Source of the DNA: an uncultured Cellvibrio sp. | Lineage (GTDB): Bacteria > Pseudomonadota > Gammaproteobacteria > Pseudomonadales > Cellvibrionaceae | DNA: 64,000 nucleotides | NCBI GenBank assembly: GCA_937958105.1 | Contig: CALFXJ010000061.1 | Span: forward strand, 62,001-126,000 | Reading direction: 5' to 3' | Shown here: in pieces, positions 9,061-17,804 of the stretch | Layout of the letters: each line of letters starts with the position of its first letter | Position numbering within the stretch: the first letter of the stretch is position 1 | Notes under the pieces: model-generated | What the model was told of the DNA's origin: nothing | The model's database searches: none | The model's input: only the letters and a program-made list of their open reading frames with translations | Translations under genes and position numbers: made by a program

Positions 9061-9089
9061 TTTTTAACCTGCGCGCCAGGTGTTGTCAA
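9061..9089 (-). promoter_or_regulatory. Sigma-70-type promoter with dyad in the spacer, for the TonB-dependent receptor
   Basis: On the minus strand TTGACA (9089-9084) is a perfect -35 box. A 17-base spacer leads to TAAAAA (9066-9061) as -10. The spacer contains the inverted repeat ACCTG-N5-CAGGT (9067-9081), which a repressor could occupy to block RNA polymerase. The start codon is 45 bases beyond the -10 box. Confidence 0.6.
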
Positions 9090-9443
9090 TTGGTGTTCTC
9101 TTAAAATGTAGATAAATATGCCAGCAGGAGGAAATTATTTAGTGAGCGCCCCGGTACCTGATGTTGCCGGCAATCAATGCAATATAGTCCAGGTGCTGGC
9201 GCAGGGGCGGCATCGTCAGATGGGGCACGAGAAGTGTCAGAGGGATATGTGTGGCGTAGGTTGAAATCTGATGCAGGGAGGTATTGAGACTGTCCAGTGG
9301 GAAGCGGGGGATCAAATGAGAGCAGGTTGATATTGTACATTGGTAATCATCCTTTTATCTTCATCAACAACGTCGACTTTCCGCAGAAAAAGCGAGACCT
9401 ATACCCTCGACGACACTACCGAGACCTAAAGGGATACTAACTT
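9090..9443. other. Divergent intergenic region between the receptor gene and glnE
   Basis: No recognisable gene. Two overlapping reverse-strand frames of about 60-80 codons are open between 9143 and 9340; neither has a ribosome site or a recognised motif. The frame ending near 9141 (including LRQHLDYIALIAG) looks slightly more protein-like and could be a gene remnant, but has no start codon. The glnE ribosome site AAAGGGA lies at about 9427-9433. Confidence 0.4.
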
Positions 9444-12428
9444 ATGCTAGATCTTTCGCGCTTGCCTGCACCCTTGCAAGAAGCCGGTACACGTTTGTGG
9501 CAGCAGTTTGAGCAGGCCGTTGCGCAACAGCAGCTGACGCCCCCCATGGAGTTGTCGGGGGATCAGATTTCTTCTGAAGAACTTTCCCACCAATTGACCC
9601 GCGCCTTTGTCGGCAGCGAGTACCTCGCCAAAACCTGTATCCAGCAACCGCAGTTGTTGCTGGACCAGATCAGTTCAGGAGAGCTGTTCCAACCGCTGCC
9701 GGACAGCGGATACGCGGCATTGGTTGAGGCAGCGGGTGCCTGCGAGACGGACGCGGAACTGGATAAGACGCTGCGCCGTCATCGTCACCGCGCCATGGTG
9801 CGGATCATCTGGCGCGATCTGAACCGGCTGGCTGGCATGACCGAAACCACCGCCGATCTGTCCCGCTTTGCTGACACGGCGATCCAGCAGGCCGCCGCGT
9901 TTCATTATCATCAGCTGGCCGGTCAGTACGGTATGCCGGTGGGTAAATCATCCGGACTTGCCCAGCCGTTTGTCGTCTTGGGGATGGGCAAACTGGGGGC
10001 CTGCGAGCTGAATCTTTCCTCGGATATCGACCTTATCTTTACCTACCCGGAGCATGGTCAGACGACGGGCGAGCAGCGCCAGATCAGCAACCAGGAATTC
10101 TTTATCAAGCTGGGCCAGCGGGTGATCAAAAGCCTGGACCAGCAGACCGCCGACGGCTTCGTGTTCCGCGTCGACATGCGTCTGCGCCCTCACGGCCAGA
10201 GTGGGGCACTGGCACTGAACTACGATGCGCTGGAAGATTATTACCAGACCCAGGGGCGCGACTGGGAGCGCTACGCCATGGTGAAGGCGCGCGCGGTGGC
10301 GGCAGAGGGCGGTGAACAGCCGGAGCGGGCGGTGGCGGCGCTGATGGAGCTGCTGCTGCCGTTTACCTACCGCCAGTACATTGACTTCAGTGTTATTGAA
10401 GCCCTGCGTGACATGAAGGGGCTGATTCGTCGGCAGGTGCAGCGCAAGGGGATGCATCTTGACGTCAAGCTGGGAGAGGGTGGTATCCGTGAAGTGGAGT
10501 TCGTGGTTCAGGCGTTTCAGCTGATCCGCGGCGGCCGCGACGCGCGCCTGCGTGAGCGTCAGGTGTGCAAGATGCTGCCGTTCCTGGAACGGGAAAATTA
10601 TCTGCCTCCCGGTGCGGGCGCCGCACTCCTTGCGGCCTATGAATTCCTGCGCAATACCGAGCATGCTATCCAGGCGTTCCAGGATCGCCAGACCCAGTCA
10701 CTGCCCAGCGATCCCCTCGGCAGGTTGCGGCTAGCGTGGGTGATGGGGTTTGATTCCTGGGAGGCGTTTACAGTGGCGCTGGATGCTCACCGTGGCCGGG
10801 TCAATGAAGAGTTCCGGGCGGTGATCGCAGCGCCTGATGAAGAAGATAAGACGTCTGCCAGTGGTCTGGAGTCGTGGCTGGGTATCTGGGACGGTACGTT
10901 GGCTGGTGAGGAGGCATTGCGATTTCTGGCAGCCCATCACTGTGAGGCGCCAGAGCAGTTGCTGCAGCAGCTGCAGCAGTCCCGTGAAAGCCGGGCGGTG
11001 CTCAACATGCAGGCCAGCAGCCGCAAACGGCTCGACAGCTTCATGCCGCGTCTGCTTTCAACATTAAGCCGGCAGTCCGGCAGCGGCGAAGCACCGGTGG
11101 GCATGAGCCAGACCCTGAGCCGCATCCTGCCGCTGGTGGAATCCATCGCCCGTCGCAGCGCTTACCTGGTGCTGCTGGTGGAGAATCCTACCGCCCTCCA
11201 TCAGCTGGTCCGGCTCTGCTCGGCCAGCCCCTGGATCGCCGATGAGCTCAGCCGCCATCCGGCATTGTTGGATGAACTGCTGACCCCGGAAAGCCTCTAC
11301 GCCCCGCCGGACAAGGACGCCCTGCGTGATGACCTGCGCCGCGAGGTGCTGCGTCTGGGGTGGGACGATCTGGAGGGGCACATGGAGACCCTGCGTTACT
11401 TCCGTTCAGCCCACGCCCTGCGGGTGGCGGCCAGCGAGGTGACTGGCGCGCTGCCGCTGATGAAGGTCAGTGATTATCTGACCTATATTGCCGAGGTGAT
11501 CCTGGAGCACGTCCTGGAGCTGGCCTGGCAGCAGATGATCGCCCGCCATGGCCACCCCCTGCGCGAGGATGGCCAGCCTGCCGGGGAGCCGGATTTTATT
11601 ATCGTGGGTTATGGCAAGCTGGGGGGTATCGAACTGAGTCATGGCTCGGATCTGGACCTGGTGTTCATCCATAACGCCGCGGCCCATCTCGCCACCGACG
11701 GCGAGAAGTCCCTCGACAACCTCACCTTCTATACCCGCCTCGGGCAAAAGATTATCCACATCCTCAACACCTCAACCATCTCCGGAAAGCTGTATGAAGT
11801 GGATATGCGCCTGCGGCCGTCCGGTAATTCCGGGATGCTGGTGACGTCGCTGGCGGCCTTCGAAAAATACCAGCTCAACGAAGCCTGGACCTGGGAACAT
11901 CAGGCACTGGTGCGCGCGCGGGTTGCTGCCGGAGATCCCGGGCTGGCTGAGGCGTTTGAGGCAGTGCGGCAGAAGGTGCTCTGCCAGGAACGGGATCTGG
12001 ATGTGCTGCGCGAAGAGGTGCGCAACATGCGGCTGAAAATGCGCGATCAGCTGGGCAGCGGCAAAAACAATTCGGATGAAGAGGTTTTTAACCTCAAGCA
12101 GGACGCCGGAGGTATCGTCGATATTGAATTTATGGTTCAATACGCCGTTTTAGCCTGGGCGTGGAAACAGCCCTCGCTCGCCAAGTACACGGATAACATT
12201 CGCATACTCGGAGCACTGGAGGAGGCTGGACTACTGGACGCCGAATCCGTCGCCCACTTGATCGACGCCTACAAGGCTTACCGATCCACCGGGCACCGCC
12301 TCGCGCTACAACGTCAGGAGGTGGTACTGCACAGCAAACAGGGTGAAGGTGAACCCATGTTTGTTACCGAGCGTCAGTTGGTGGGTCGATTGTGGCAGCA
12401 GCTGCTTGACGACTCTTCCGGCCAATAA
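9444..12428 (+). CDS. glnE: Bifunctional glutamine synthetase adenylyltransferase/adenylyl-removing enzyme
   Basis: 994 residues, close to the family's usual length. Two nucleotidyltransferase domains show the expected signatures: GMGKLGACELNLSSDIDL at 180-197 in the N-terminal deadenylylase half, and GYGKLGGIELSHGSDLDL at 722-739 in the C-terminal adenylyltransferase half. Each carries the paired catalytic aspartates, and each half ends in a helical regulatory region. GlnE attaches and removes AMP on glutamine synthetase in response to glutamine and PII, linking ammonia assimilation to nitrogen supply; gltBD further right belongs to the same physiology. glnE followed by ilvE and waaF is the order seen in Pseudomonas. 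Codons in the last 250 bases become less CTG-rich, without a frame problem. Confidence 0.97.
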   Translation: MLDLSRLPAPLQEAGTRLWQQFEQAVAQQQLTPPMELSGDQISSEELSHQLTRAFVGSEYLAKTCIQQPQLLLDQISSGELFQPLPDSGYAALVEAAGACETDAELDKTLRRHRHRAMVRIIWRDLNRLAGMTETTADLSRFADTAIQQAAAFHYHQLAGQYGMPVGKSSGLAQPFVVLGMGKLGACELNLSSDIDLIFTYPEHGQTTGEQRQISNQEFFIKLGQRVIKSLDQQTADGFVFRVDMRLRPHGQSGALALNYDALEDYYQTQGRDWERYAMVKARAVAAEGGEQPERAVAALMELLLPFTYRQYIDFSVIEALRDMKGLIRRQVQRKGMHLDVKLGEGGIREVEFVVQAFQLIRGGRDARLRERQVCKMLPFLERENYLPPGAGAALLAAYEFLRNTEHAIQAFQDRQTQSLPSDPLGRLRLAWVMGFDSWEAFTVALDAHRGRVNEEFRAVIAAPDEEDKTSASGLESWLGIWDGTLAGEEALRFLAAHHCEAPEQLLQQLQQSRESRAVLNMQASSRKRLDSFMPRLLSTLSRQSGSGEAPVGMSQTLSRILPLVESIARRSAYLVLLVENPTALHQLVRLCSASPWIADELSRHPALLDELLTPESLYAPPDKDALRDDLRREVLRLGWDDLEGHMETLRYFRSAHALRVAASEVTGALPLMKVSDYLTYIAEVILEHVLELAWQQMIARHGHPLREDGQPAGEPDFIIVGYGKLGGIELSHGSDLDLVFIHNAAAHLATDGEKSLDNLTFYTRLGQKIIHILNTSTISGKLYEVDMRLRPSGNSGMLVTSLAAFEKYQLNEAWTWEHQALVRARVAAGDPGLAEAFEAVRQKVLCQERDLDVLREEVRNMRLKMRDQLGSGKNNSDEEVFNLKQDAGGIVDIEFMVQYAVLAWAWKQPSLAKYTDNIRILGALEEAGLLDAESVAHLIDAYKAYRSTGHRLALQRQEVVLHSKQGEGEPMFVTERQLVGRLWQQLLDDSSGQ

Positions 12429-12454
12429 ATCGCAAGGTTCACTGAATTTGAAAT

Positions 12455-12489
12455 CATCGCCGGCGGCTGCGCAGCGGTCGTTGGCGATG
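12455..12489 (+). terminator. Hairpin between glnE and ilvE
   Basis: CATCGCC (12455-12461) pairs with GGCGATG (12483-12489) around a GC-rich loop. It is followed by GTGTTTCTCTC, a weak T-tract. It may terminate glnE transcripts inefficiently. Confidence 0.4.
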
Positions 12490-12531
12490 GTGTTTCTCTC
12501 TAATTGGTTTATTAATTTTTAGGAGTTGGCT

Positions 12532-13461
12532 ATGTCATTTGCCGATCGCGACGGCGTTATTTGGCTGGACGGCGAGCTGGTCCCCTGGCGCGATGCCAAG
12601 GTTCACGTACTCACCCATACCCTGCACTACGGCATGGGCGTCTTTGAAGGAGTGCGTGCCTACAAAAGCGATAGTCACGGCACCTGCATCTTCCGCTTGA
12701 AAGAGCACACCGACCGTCTCTTCCGGTCAGCACACATCATGCGGATGAAGATGCCGTTCGCTAAAGAACAGATCAACGAAGCCCACAAGCTGGTGGTGCG
12801 CGAGAATAACCTCAGCGAAGCCTACCTGCGCCCCATGGCCTTTTACGGTTCAGAGGGTATGGGCTTACGGGCGGATAACCTCAAGGTTCACGTTATCGTT
12901 GCCGCCTGGCACTGGCCTTCCTACATGGCGCCGGAAGCGCGGGACATCGGCATCAAGGTCCGCACCTCAAGCTACACCCGTCATCACGTCAATATTTCCA
13001 TGTGTAAGGCAAAAGCCAACGGTCACTACATCAACTCCCTGCTGGCTTTGCAGGAAGCCCTGGACAGCGGCTGTGAAGAAGCCCTGCTGCTCGACAACGA
13101 AGGCTATGTAGCAGAAGGCAGTGGCGAGAACTTCTTCCTGGTTCGCGATGGTGTGATCTACACCCCTGAGTTGACCTCCTGCCTTGACGGCATCACCCGC
13201 AATACCATCTTCCAGTTGGCGGCTGACTGCGGTTATACGATCCGTGAAAAACGCATCACCCGCGACGAAGTCTACGTGGCTGATGAAGCCTTCTTCACCG
13301 GTACAGCGGCAGAAGTGCTGCCGATCCGTGAACTCGACGGACGCCAGATCGGCGAAGGTCGTCGCGGTCCGGTCACTACCCGTCTGCAGGATCTGTACTT
13401 CAAGGCAGTTCGCGGCGAACTGGCTGACCACGGTAACTGGCTGGCGCCGGTTGCCGGTTAA
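12532..13461 (+). CDS. ilvE: Branched-chain amino acid aminotransferase
   Basis: 309 residues, class IV PLP-dependent aminotransferase. The PLP-binding lysine is K161 in CKAKANGHYINS, aligned with the catalytic lysine of E. coli IlvE. The N-terminal HYGMGVFEGVRAY stretch (32-44) and the phosphate-binding GTAAEVLPI near the C-terminus are intact. It performs the last step of leucine, isoleucine and valine synthesis and the first step of their breakdown, using glutamate/2-oxoglutarate. The ATG at 12532 has AGGAG exactly 6 bases upstream; an in-frame TTG at 12526 overlaps the spacer and is unlikely. It lies upstream of the LPS core genes, a linkage known in Pseudomonas. Confidence 0.96.
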   Translation: MSFADRDGVIWLDGELVPWRDAKVHVLTHTLHYGMGVFEGVRAYKSDSHGTCIFRLKEHTDRLFRSAHIMRMKMPFAKEQINEAHKLVVRENNLSEAYLRPMAFYGSEGMGLRADNLKVHVIVAAWHWPSYMAPEARDIGIKVRTSSYTRHHVNISMCKAKANGHYINSLLALQEALDSGCEEALLLDNEGYVAEGSGENFFLVRDGVIYTPELTSCLDGITRNTIFQLAADCGYTIREKRITRDEVYVADEAFFTGTAAEVLPIRELDGRQIGEGRRGPVTTRLQDLYFKAVRGELADHGNWLAPVAG

Positions 13462-13468
13462 CTGTCGG

Positions 13469-13495
13469 GCTGCGGAGGCGTAAGGCTTCCGCAGC
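13469..13495 (+). terminator. Hairpin after ilvE
   Basis: GCTGCGGA (13469-13476) pairs with TCCGCAGC (13488-13495). There is no T-tract, so it may stabilise the ilvE 3' end or slow polymerase rather than terminate fully before waaF. Confidence 0.35.
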
Positions 13496-13529
13496 AGCGC
13501 TAGACTCTCATCCGTACCTAGAGTCCGTT

Positions 13530-14582
13530 ATGTCTCCATCGCCCAGCAAGATATTGATCATCGGCCCCGCCTGGATCGGCGATATGATGATGGCCCAGTC
13601 GCTGTTCAAGCTAATCAAACAGCGCAAACCCGCCACTCAGCTTGACGTTCTCGCCTCGCCCTGGACCTTGCCGTTGCTGGCCCGCATGCCGGAGGTGGAT
13701 AACACCATCGAGATGCCGCTGGGGCATGGCAAGCTTGAGCTGGGGGTGCGTTACCGGCTGGGAAAATTTCTGGCGGGTGAGCAGTATCAGCAGGCGATTA
13801 TCCTTCCGAATTCCTTTAAGTCTGCCCTGATCCCCGCCTTTGCCGGCATTCCGCTGCGCACCGGCTGGCGGGGTGAGATGCGCTACGGCCTGCTGAACGA
13901 TATCCGCCTGCTCGACAAGCGCCGTTATCCGTTGATGGTGCAGCGCTACGCCGCGCTGGGTTTTCCGGCGCAGACCGCGCTGCCCGAACAGCTTCCTTAT
14001 CCGGCGCTGACTATTTACCCCGCACGTCAGCCACAATTACTTACAAAGTTTGGATTGCAGGGTAATCGCCCGGTGCTGATACTTTGTCCTGGTGCGGAAT
14101 ACGGTCCGTCCAAGCGCTGGCCGGAAGCCTATTACGCCCATGTGGCCGACCATAAAATCCGCAAAGGCTGGCAGGTGTGGCTGATGGGTTCCGGCAAAGA
14201 CAATGCGGTTGCCGAAGCCATCCGGGATCAGCTGGATGATCCGCAACAGGTGCATTGCCACAACCTGGCCGGTACCACTCAGCTGGATGAGGCCATAGAC
14301 CTGATGGCCCTGGCCGATGCTGTGGTGAGTAATGATTCCGGCTTGATGCATATCGCCGCTGCTCTGCAGCGTCCTCTGGTGGTGATCTACGGTTCTACGT
14401 CGCCAGCGTTTACACCGCCCTTGACGGAACGGGTGCGCATTGTCTCCACGGCAATTGAGTGCTCCCCCTGTTTTGAACGGGAATGTCCGAAGCAGCACCA
14501 TCGCTGCCTTAAAGACCTGCCGCCGTCCATGGTGCTCGATGCCTTACAGGATGTGGCGCCGGTGACGGTGACCTTACCCTGA
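13530..14582 (+). CDS. waaF: ADP-heptose:LPS heptosyltransferase II
   Basis: 350 residues, GT9 family. The N-terminal ILIIGPAWIGDMMMAQSLF motif is typical of WaaF rather than WaaC, and the C-terminal half holds the ADP-heptose-binding region (VSNDSGLMHIAAAL, VVIYGSTSP). It adds the second L-glycero-D-manno-heptose to the inner core on the cytoplasmic face of the inner membrane. Downstream genes waaP, waaG and waaL share its direction with tight spacing. The heptosyltransferase I gene waaC, its neighbour in Pseudomonas, is not present in this window. The ribosome site is weak (GAGTCC). Confidence 0.93.
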   Translation: MSPSPSKILIIGPAWIGDMMMAQSLFKLIKQRKPATQLDVLASPWTLPLLARMPEVDNTIEMPLGHGKLELGVRYRLGKFLAGEQYQQAIILPNSFKSALIPAFAGIPLRTGWRGEMRYGLLNDIRLLDKRRYPLMVQRYAALGFPAQTALPEQLPYPALTIYPARQPQLLTKFGLQGNRPVLILCPGAEYGPSKRWPEAYYAHVADHKIRKGWQVWLMGSGKDNAVAEAIRDQLDDPQQVHCHNLAGTTQLDEAIDLMALADAVVSNDSGLMHIAAALQRPLVVIYGSTSPAFTPPLTERVRIVSTAIECSPCFERECPKQHHRCLKDLPPSMVLDALQDVAPVTVTLP

Positions 14583-14614
14583 CTTCTTTACCTGACCTCA
14601 ATAATAGGACTGCG

Positions 14615-15463
14615 ATGCCAGGCAACCCCCACCAACAGCTGATTCTGCGTGATGAACTGCAAACGCTGTGGCGCGGCATCGATGTCTTCACCGAGGTGCA
14701 GCAGCTGCGTGGTGAGGTAGCGCGCGCAGCACCCGGGCGAGAAACGCTGCGCTTTGATCTGGCCGGCCGGGTGTACTACCGCAAACTGCACACCGGCGTC
14801 GGCTGGGGTGAAATCTTCAAAAATCTGATTCGTCTCCGTCTGCCGGTCATCGGCGCCCGCAACGAATGGCTCGCCCTCAATAAACTGGCGGAGCTGAAAG
14901 TGCCCAGTCTCACGCCGGTGGCTTACGGAGAGCGGGGCGCTAATCCCGCCCGGCGCTTATCCTTCATCGTTACCCGCGAACTGAGCGGTACCCGGCAGCT
15001 CGACCATTACCTTATAGAACGTCAGCAAACCGGTACGCTGGGCTTTAAGGAGAAACTGGTGCTGTTGCAACAGACTGCCCGGATTGCGCGGGTGCTTCAT
15101 GCCAACGGCATCAACCACCGGGATCTATACCTTTGCCACTTTCTGCTGGACCTGAGCACTGTGGAAGACTGGCGGGCGGGCCAGGGGGAGCCGGTGCTCT
15201 ATCTGGTGGATCTGCATCGGGCGCAGCTGCGCTCACAGGTACCGCGTCGCTGGCTGGTCAAAGACGTGGGCAGCTTATATTTCTCGGCCATGGATCTTGG
15301 TGCCACTCGCCGGGATGTGTGGCGTTTTCTGCAGCAGTATTTCAACAAACCCCTGCGCCGCATCCTGGAGCAGGATCATCAGTTGCTGCGGGACATTGAT
15401 CATCGTGCGCGGCGTCTGTATGCGCGGGAGCAACGTCTCAAGCAGCGCCGGGGAGAGCAGTAA
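14615..15463 (+). CDS. waaP: LPS core heptose (I) kinase
   Basis: 282 residues with the WaaP kinase fold. The N-terminal lobe contains YYRKLHTGVGWGEIFKNL (54-71) with the ATP-binding lysine. The catalytic loop is NHRDLYLCHF with D170, and the metal-binding aspartate is D199 in LVDLHRAQ. WaaP phosphorylates heptose I of the inner core, which in Pseudomonas is needed for outer-membrane integrity. The start at 14615 has AGGA five bases upstream. The stop codon overlaps the waaG start by one base (TAATG), implying translational coupling. Confidence 0.92.
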   Translation: MPGNPHQQLILRDELQTLWRGIDVFTEVQQLRGEVARAAPGRETLRFDLAGRVYYRKLHTGVGWGEIFKNLIRLRLPVIGARNEWLALNKLAELKVPSLTPVAYGERGANPARRLSFIVTRELSGTRQLDHYLIERQQTGTLGFKEKLVLLQQTARIARVLHANGINHRDLYLCHFLLDLSTVEDWRAGQGEPVLYLVDLHRAQLRSQVPRRWLVKDVGSLYFSAMDLGATRRDVWRFLQQYFNKPLRRILEQDHQLLRDIDHRARRLYAREQRLKQRRGEQ

Positions 15464-16605
15464 TGCGGATAGCTTTCACTCTGTTCCACTACTTTCCTTA
15501 CGGCGGATTGGAGCGCGACATGCTCACCATGGCACGGACCTGCGCGGCGCGTGGCCATGAGGTGATTATCTATACCCAAAGCTGGGCAGGAGATCGGCCG
15601 GCTGATATTCCTGTTGTGATCCTTGCCACCCGCGGGGTAACCAACCATGGTCGGGCGCGCGCCTTCGTGCAGCAGTTTCTGGCCATCCGCGAGCAAGAAA
15701 CGCTGGACCTGGTGGTTGGTTTCAATAAAATGCCCGGTCTTGATGTTTATTACGCCGCCGATGTGTGCTTTGCGCAAAAGGCCTATGAAGAGCGCGGCTG
15801 GTGGTATCGGCTCAGTGGTCGCAGTCGACAATACCTCGCTTTGGAAGAAGCGGTATTCGGTCCCGCAAGTCAGTGCCAGATTCTGATGATTTCGCAAGCG
15901 CAGATTCCGGTATTTCAGCGTTACTATGCAACCTCGCCCTCACGGTTTCATTTGCTGCCTCCGGGCATTAATCGAAACAGGATAATGCCCGGGGATTACG
16001 CAACGAGGCGTAAAGCACTACGTGAAAGCTATGGTCTTCGCGAGGAAGATCTGTTGTTGCTTATGGTGGGCTCGGACTTCCAGCGCAAAGGTGTTGCACG
16101 GGCAATCCAGGCAGCGGCAGCTCTGCCGGAACCACTGAAATCGCGTACGCGGCTGTGGGTCGCCGGAACCGGGAAAACCCGAGCCTTTACTGAACTGGCC
16201 CGCAAGCTGGGAGTCGGGCAACAGCTGGCGATGCTCGGCGCCCGTGATGATGTGTCGGAGCTCATGTGGTCTGCTGATATTTTTCTGCATCCCGCCTACA
16301 GCGAAAATACCGGTACCGTATTGCTCGAAGCGATGGTCGCAGGGCTGCCTGTGATTGCAACGGATGTGTGTGGCTACGCCCCGTATATTGTCGGAAATCA
16401 GCAGGGGCTGGTCCTGTCACCGGCGGAGGCCGATACCCAGTTGGGCAAAGCCATTGCAGAGGTTGCTGCACAAGAGCCGCACTATTGGCGTGAACGGGCC
16501 ACGCTTTTTGCAGGCCGAACAGATATTTTTTCAATGATGGAACAGGCCGTGGATATTATTGAAGACGTGGGGTCGGGCAAGTCAGCATCGATGCCGGCGG
16601 GATGA
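15463..16605 (+). CDS. waaG: LPS core glycosyltransferase I
   Basis: 380 residues, GT4 family with GT-B fold. The segment GFNKMPGLDVYYAADVCFAQ (about 86-105) is diagnostic of WaaG, and the C-terminal nucleotide-sugar domain contains HPAYSENTGTVLLEAMVAG with the E-x7-E pattern. WaaG adds the first outer-core hexose (glucose or galactosamine depending on species) to heptose II. It overlaps waaP by one base and waaL by four (ATGA). A GGGGAGAG ribosome site lies inside the end of waaP. Confidence 0.93.
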   Translation: MRIAFTLFHYFPYGGLERDMLTMARTCAARGHEVIIYTQSWAGDRPADIPVVILATRGVTNHGRARAFVQQFLAIREQETLDLVVGFNKMPGLDVYYAADVCFAQKAYEERGWWYRLSGRSRQYLALEEAVFGPASQCQILMISQAQIPVFQRYYATSPSRFHLLPPGINRNRIMPGDYATRRKALRESYGLREEDLLLLMVGSDFQRKGVARAIQAAAALPEPLKSRTRLWVAGTGKTRAFTELARKLGVGQQLAMLGARDDVSELMWSADIFLHPAYSENTGTVLLEAMVAGLPVIATDVCGYAPYIVGNQQGLVLSPAEADTQLGKAIAEVAAQEPHYWRERATLFAGRTDIFSMMEQAVDIIEDVGSGKSASMPAG

Positions 16606-17804
16606 TTCAGAGAATTACTATGCGATTTAACGCGTTGACACAAGCTCGCAGGGAAGCCTTATGTTTAAGTTGGGCCGGTCTTGGTATTTACCTGTTTATC
16701 TCTGCATTCTTCTGGGCCTCGGGTCCGGCGCCGCTGCGCACGGTGTTTTACCTGTTTCTGCTGATCCCGTTTCTGCTGGTTCTGCCGTGGCGCAAATGGC
16801 GCCTGGAGGAATACGGTGGTTCCTTCACCCTGGCAGCGCTGATTTTCGGCGGCTACTGTGTGCTGGCGTCGCTCTGGGGGCGGGCCTCGGATTTTGATTT
16901 TTTCCTCAAGCAGTGGCTTTTTCTTGCCTTCTGGCTGTGCGGCGTGGCCTGGCTGTTCTACCATCGGCCGATTAACCTTCAGCGGCTTTATCTGGTCATT
17001 ATCGGTATCGGTGTAGTGTGCTCACTGGTTACCGTCTACTTCTTTTACGCCTATAAAAATTATTCCATTGCGGCGCGCCTCTCAGGTTTTGGTCTCGCGG
17101 AAAACTCCACCATCGTGGCGCAGATCTTTGGTGTGGCGGCCTTGCTGGCCTATCTGAAATCGCTTCAGGGAGAGAGCTGGAAACGTTCGCCTCTGTTTTT
17201 TATTGCCGCCGGGATCTGTGCGCTGGTCATTATGATGTCGCAAAGTCGCGGGGCGGCCATTGCGCTGGTGCTGGTATGCCTTGCCGGTCTGCTGATAATT
17301 CGCCCGCGTCCGCTCATCTGGGTTCCACAGGTGGCGTTGGTGGTAATTGGAGCACTGGCGTTATTTCTCCTGACGCCCATGGCCGAGGTGCTGCAGAAGC
17401 GGGGTGTCTCCTTTTCTCTGCGTGATGCTATCTGGGTGGAGCTCCTGGATCGCTCCCTGGAGCGCCCGCTCTTTGGTCTGGGATTGGAACGGGATTCACG
17501 GATCATTATTCCAGATGTGGATGTGTTCCATCACGCACATAATTCCTGGCTCGACATCCTTTACTATACCGGCGCCATCGGTCTGTTACTGGCTCTATGG
17601 CATTGGGTGCTCTTAGCGCGCAGCTTCAGTCGTGACAGGGATATCCTGCCGCTGTATCTCTGGCTGGCATACGGCAGCCTGTGTCTGTTCACCAACGGTT
17701 CCGGCCTGTTGACGCGCCCTGACGCCCAATGGCTGATGTACTGGGTTCCTGCCGGATTGCTGGCCGCTATTGTCATGAGTCCTCATCGATGCCTGACAAG
17801 ATAA
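16602..17804 (+). CDS. waaL: O-antigen ligase family membrane protein
   Basis: 400 residues with about ten transmembrane helices between residues 20 and 395. A large periplasmic loop late in the protein contains SLRDAIWVELLDRSLERPL and HHAHNSWLDIL, the Wzy_C/O-antigen-ligase signature, with the histidine-rich HHAHN motif. Such proteins join O-polysaccharide or other glycans from undecaprenyl diphosphate to the lipid A-core in the periplasm. Placement inside the core cluster supports WaaL, but a polymerase (Wzy) or another ligase cannot be excluded from sequence alone. The ATG at 16602 overlaps the waaG stop; an ATG at 16620 is a possible alternative. Confidence 0.82.
   Translation: MIQRITMRFNALTQARREALCLSWAGLGIYLFISAFFWASGPAPLRTVFYLFLLIPFLLVLPWRKWRLEEYGGSFTLAALIFGGYCVLASLWGRASDFDFFLKQWLFLAFWLCGVAWLFYHRPINLQRLYLVIIGIGVVCSLVTVYFFYAYKNYSIAARLSGFGLAENSTIVAQIFGVAALLAYLKSLQGESWKRSPLFFIAAGICALVIMMSQSRGAAIALVLVCLAGLLIIRPRPLIWVPQVALVVIGALALFLLTPMAEVLQKRGVSFSLRDAIWVELLDRSLERPLFGLGLERDSRIIIPDVDVFHHAHNSWLDILYYTGAIGLLLALWHWVLLARSFSRDRDILPLYLWLAYGSLCLFTNGSGLLTRPDAQWLMYWVPAGLLAAIVMSPHRCLTR

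Noticed and set aside
9101..9340. 79-codon minus-strand frame upstream of the receptor
   Set aside because: Pro/Ser-rich translation without a recognisable domain or ribosome site. A neighbouring frame is equally open, so neither is convincing.
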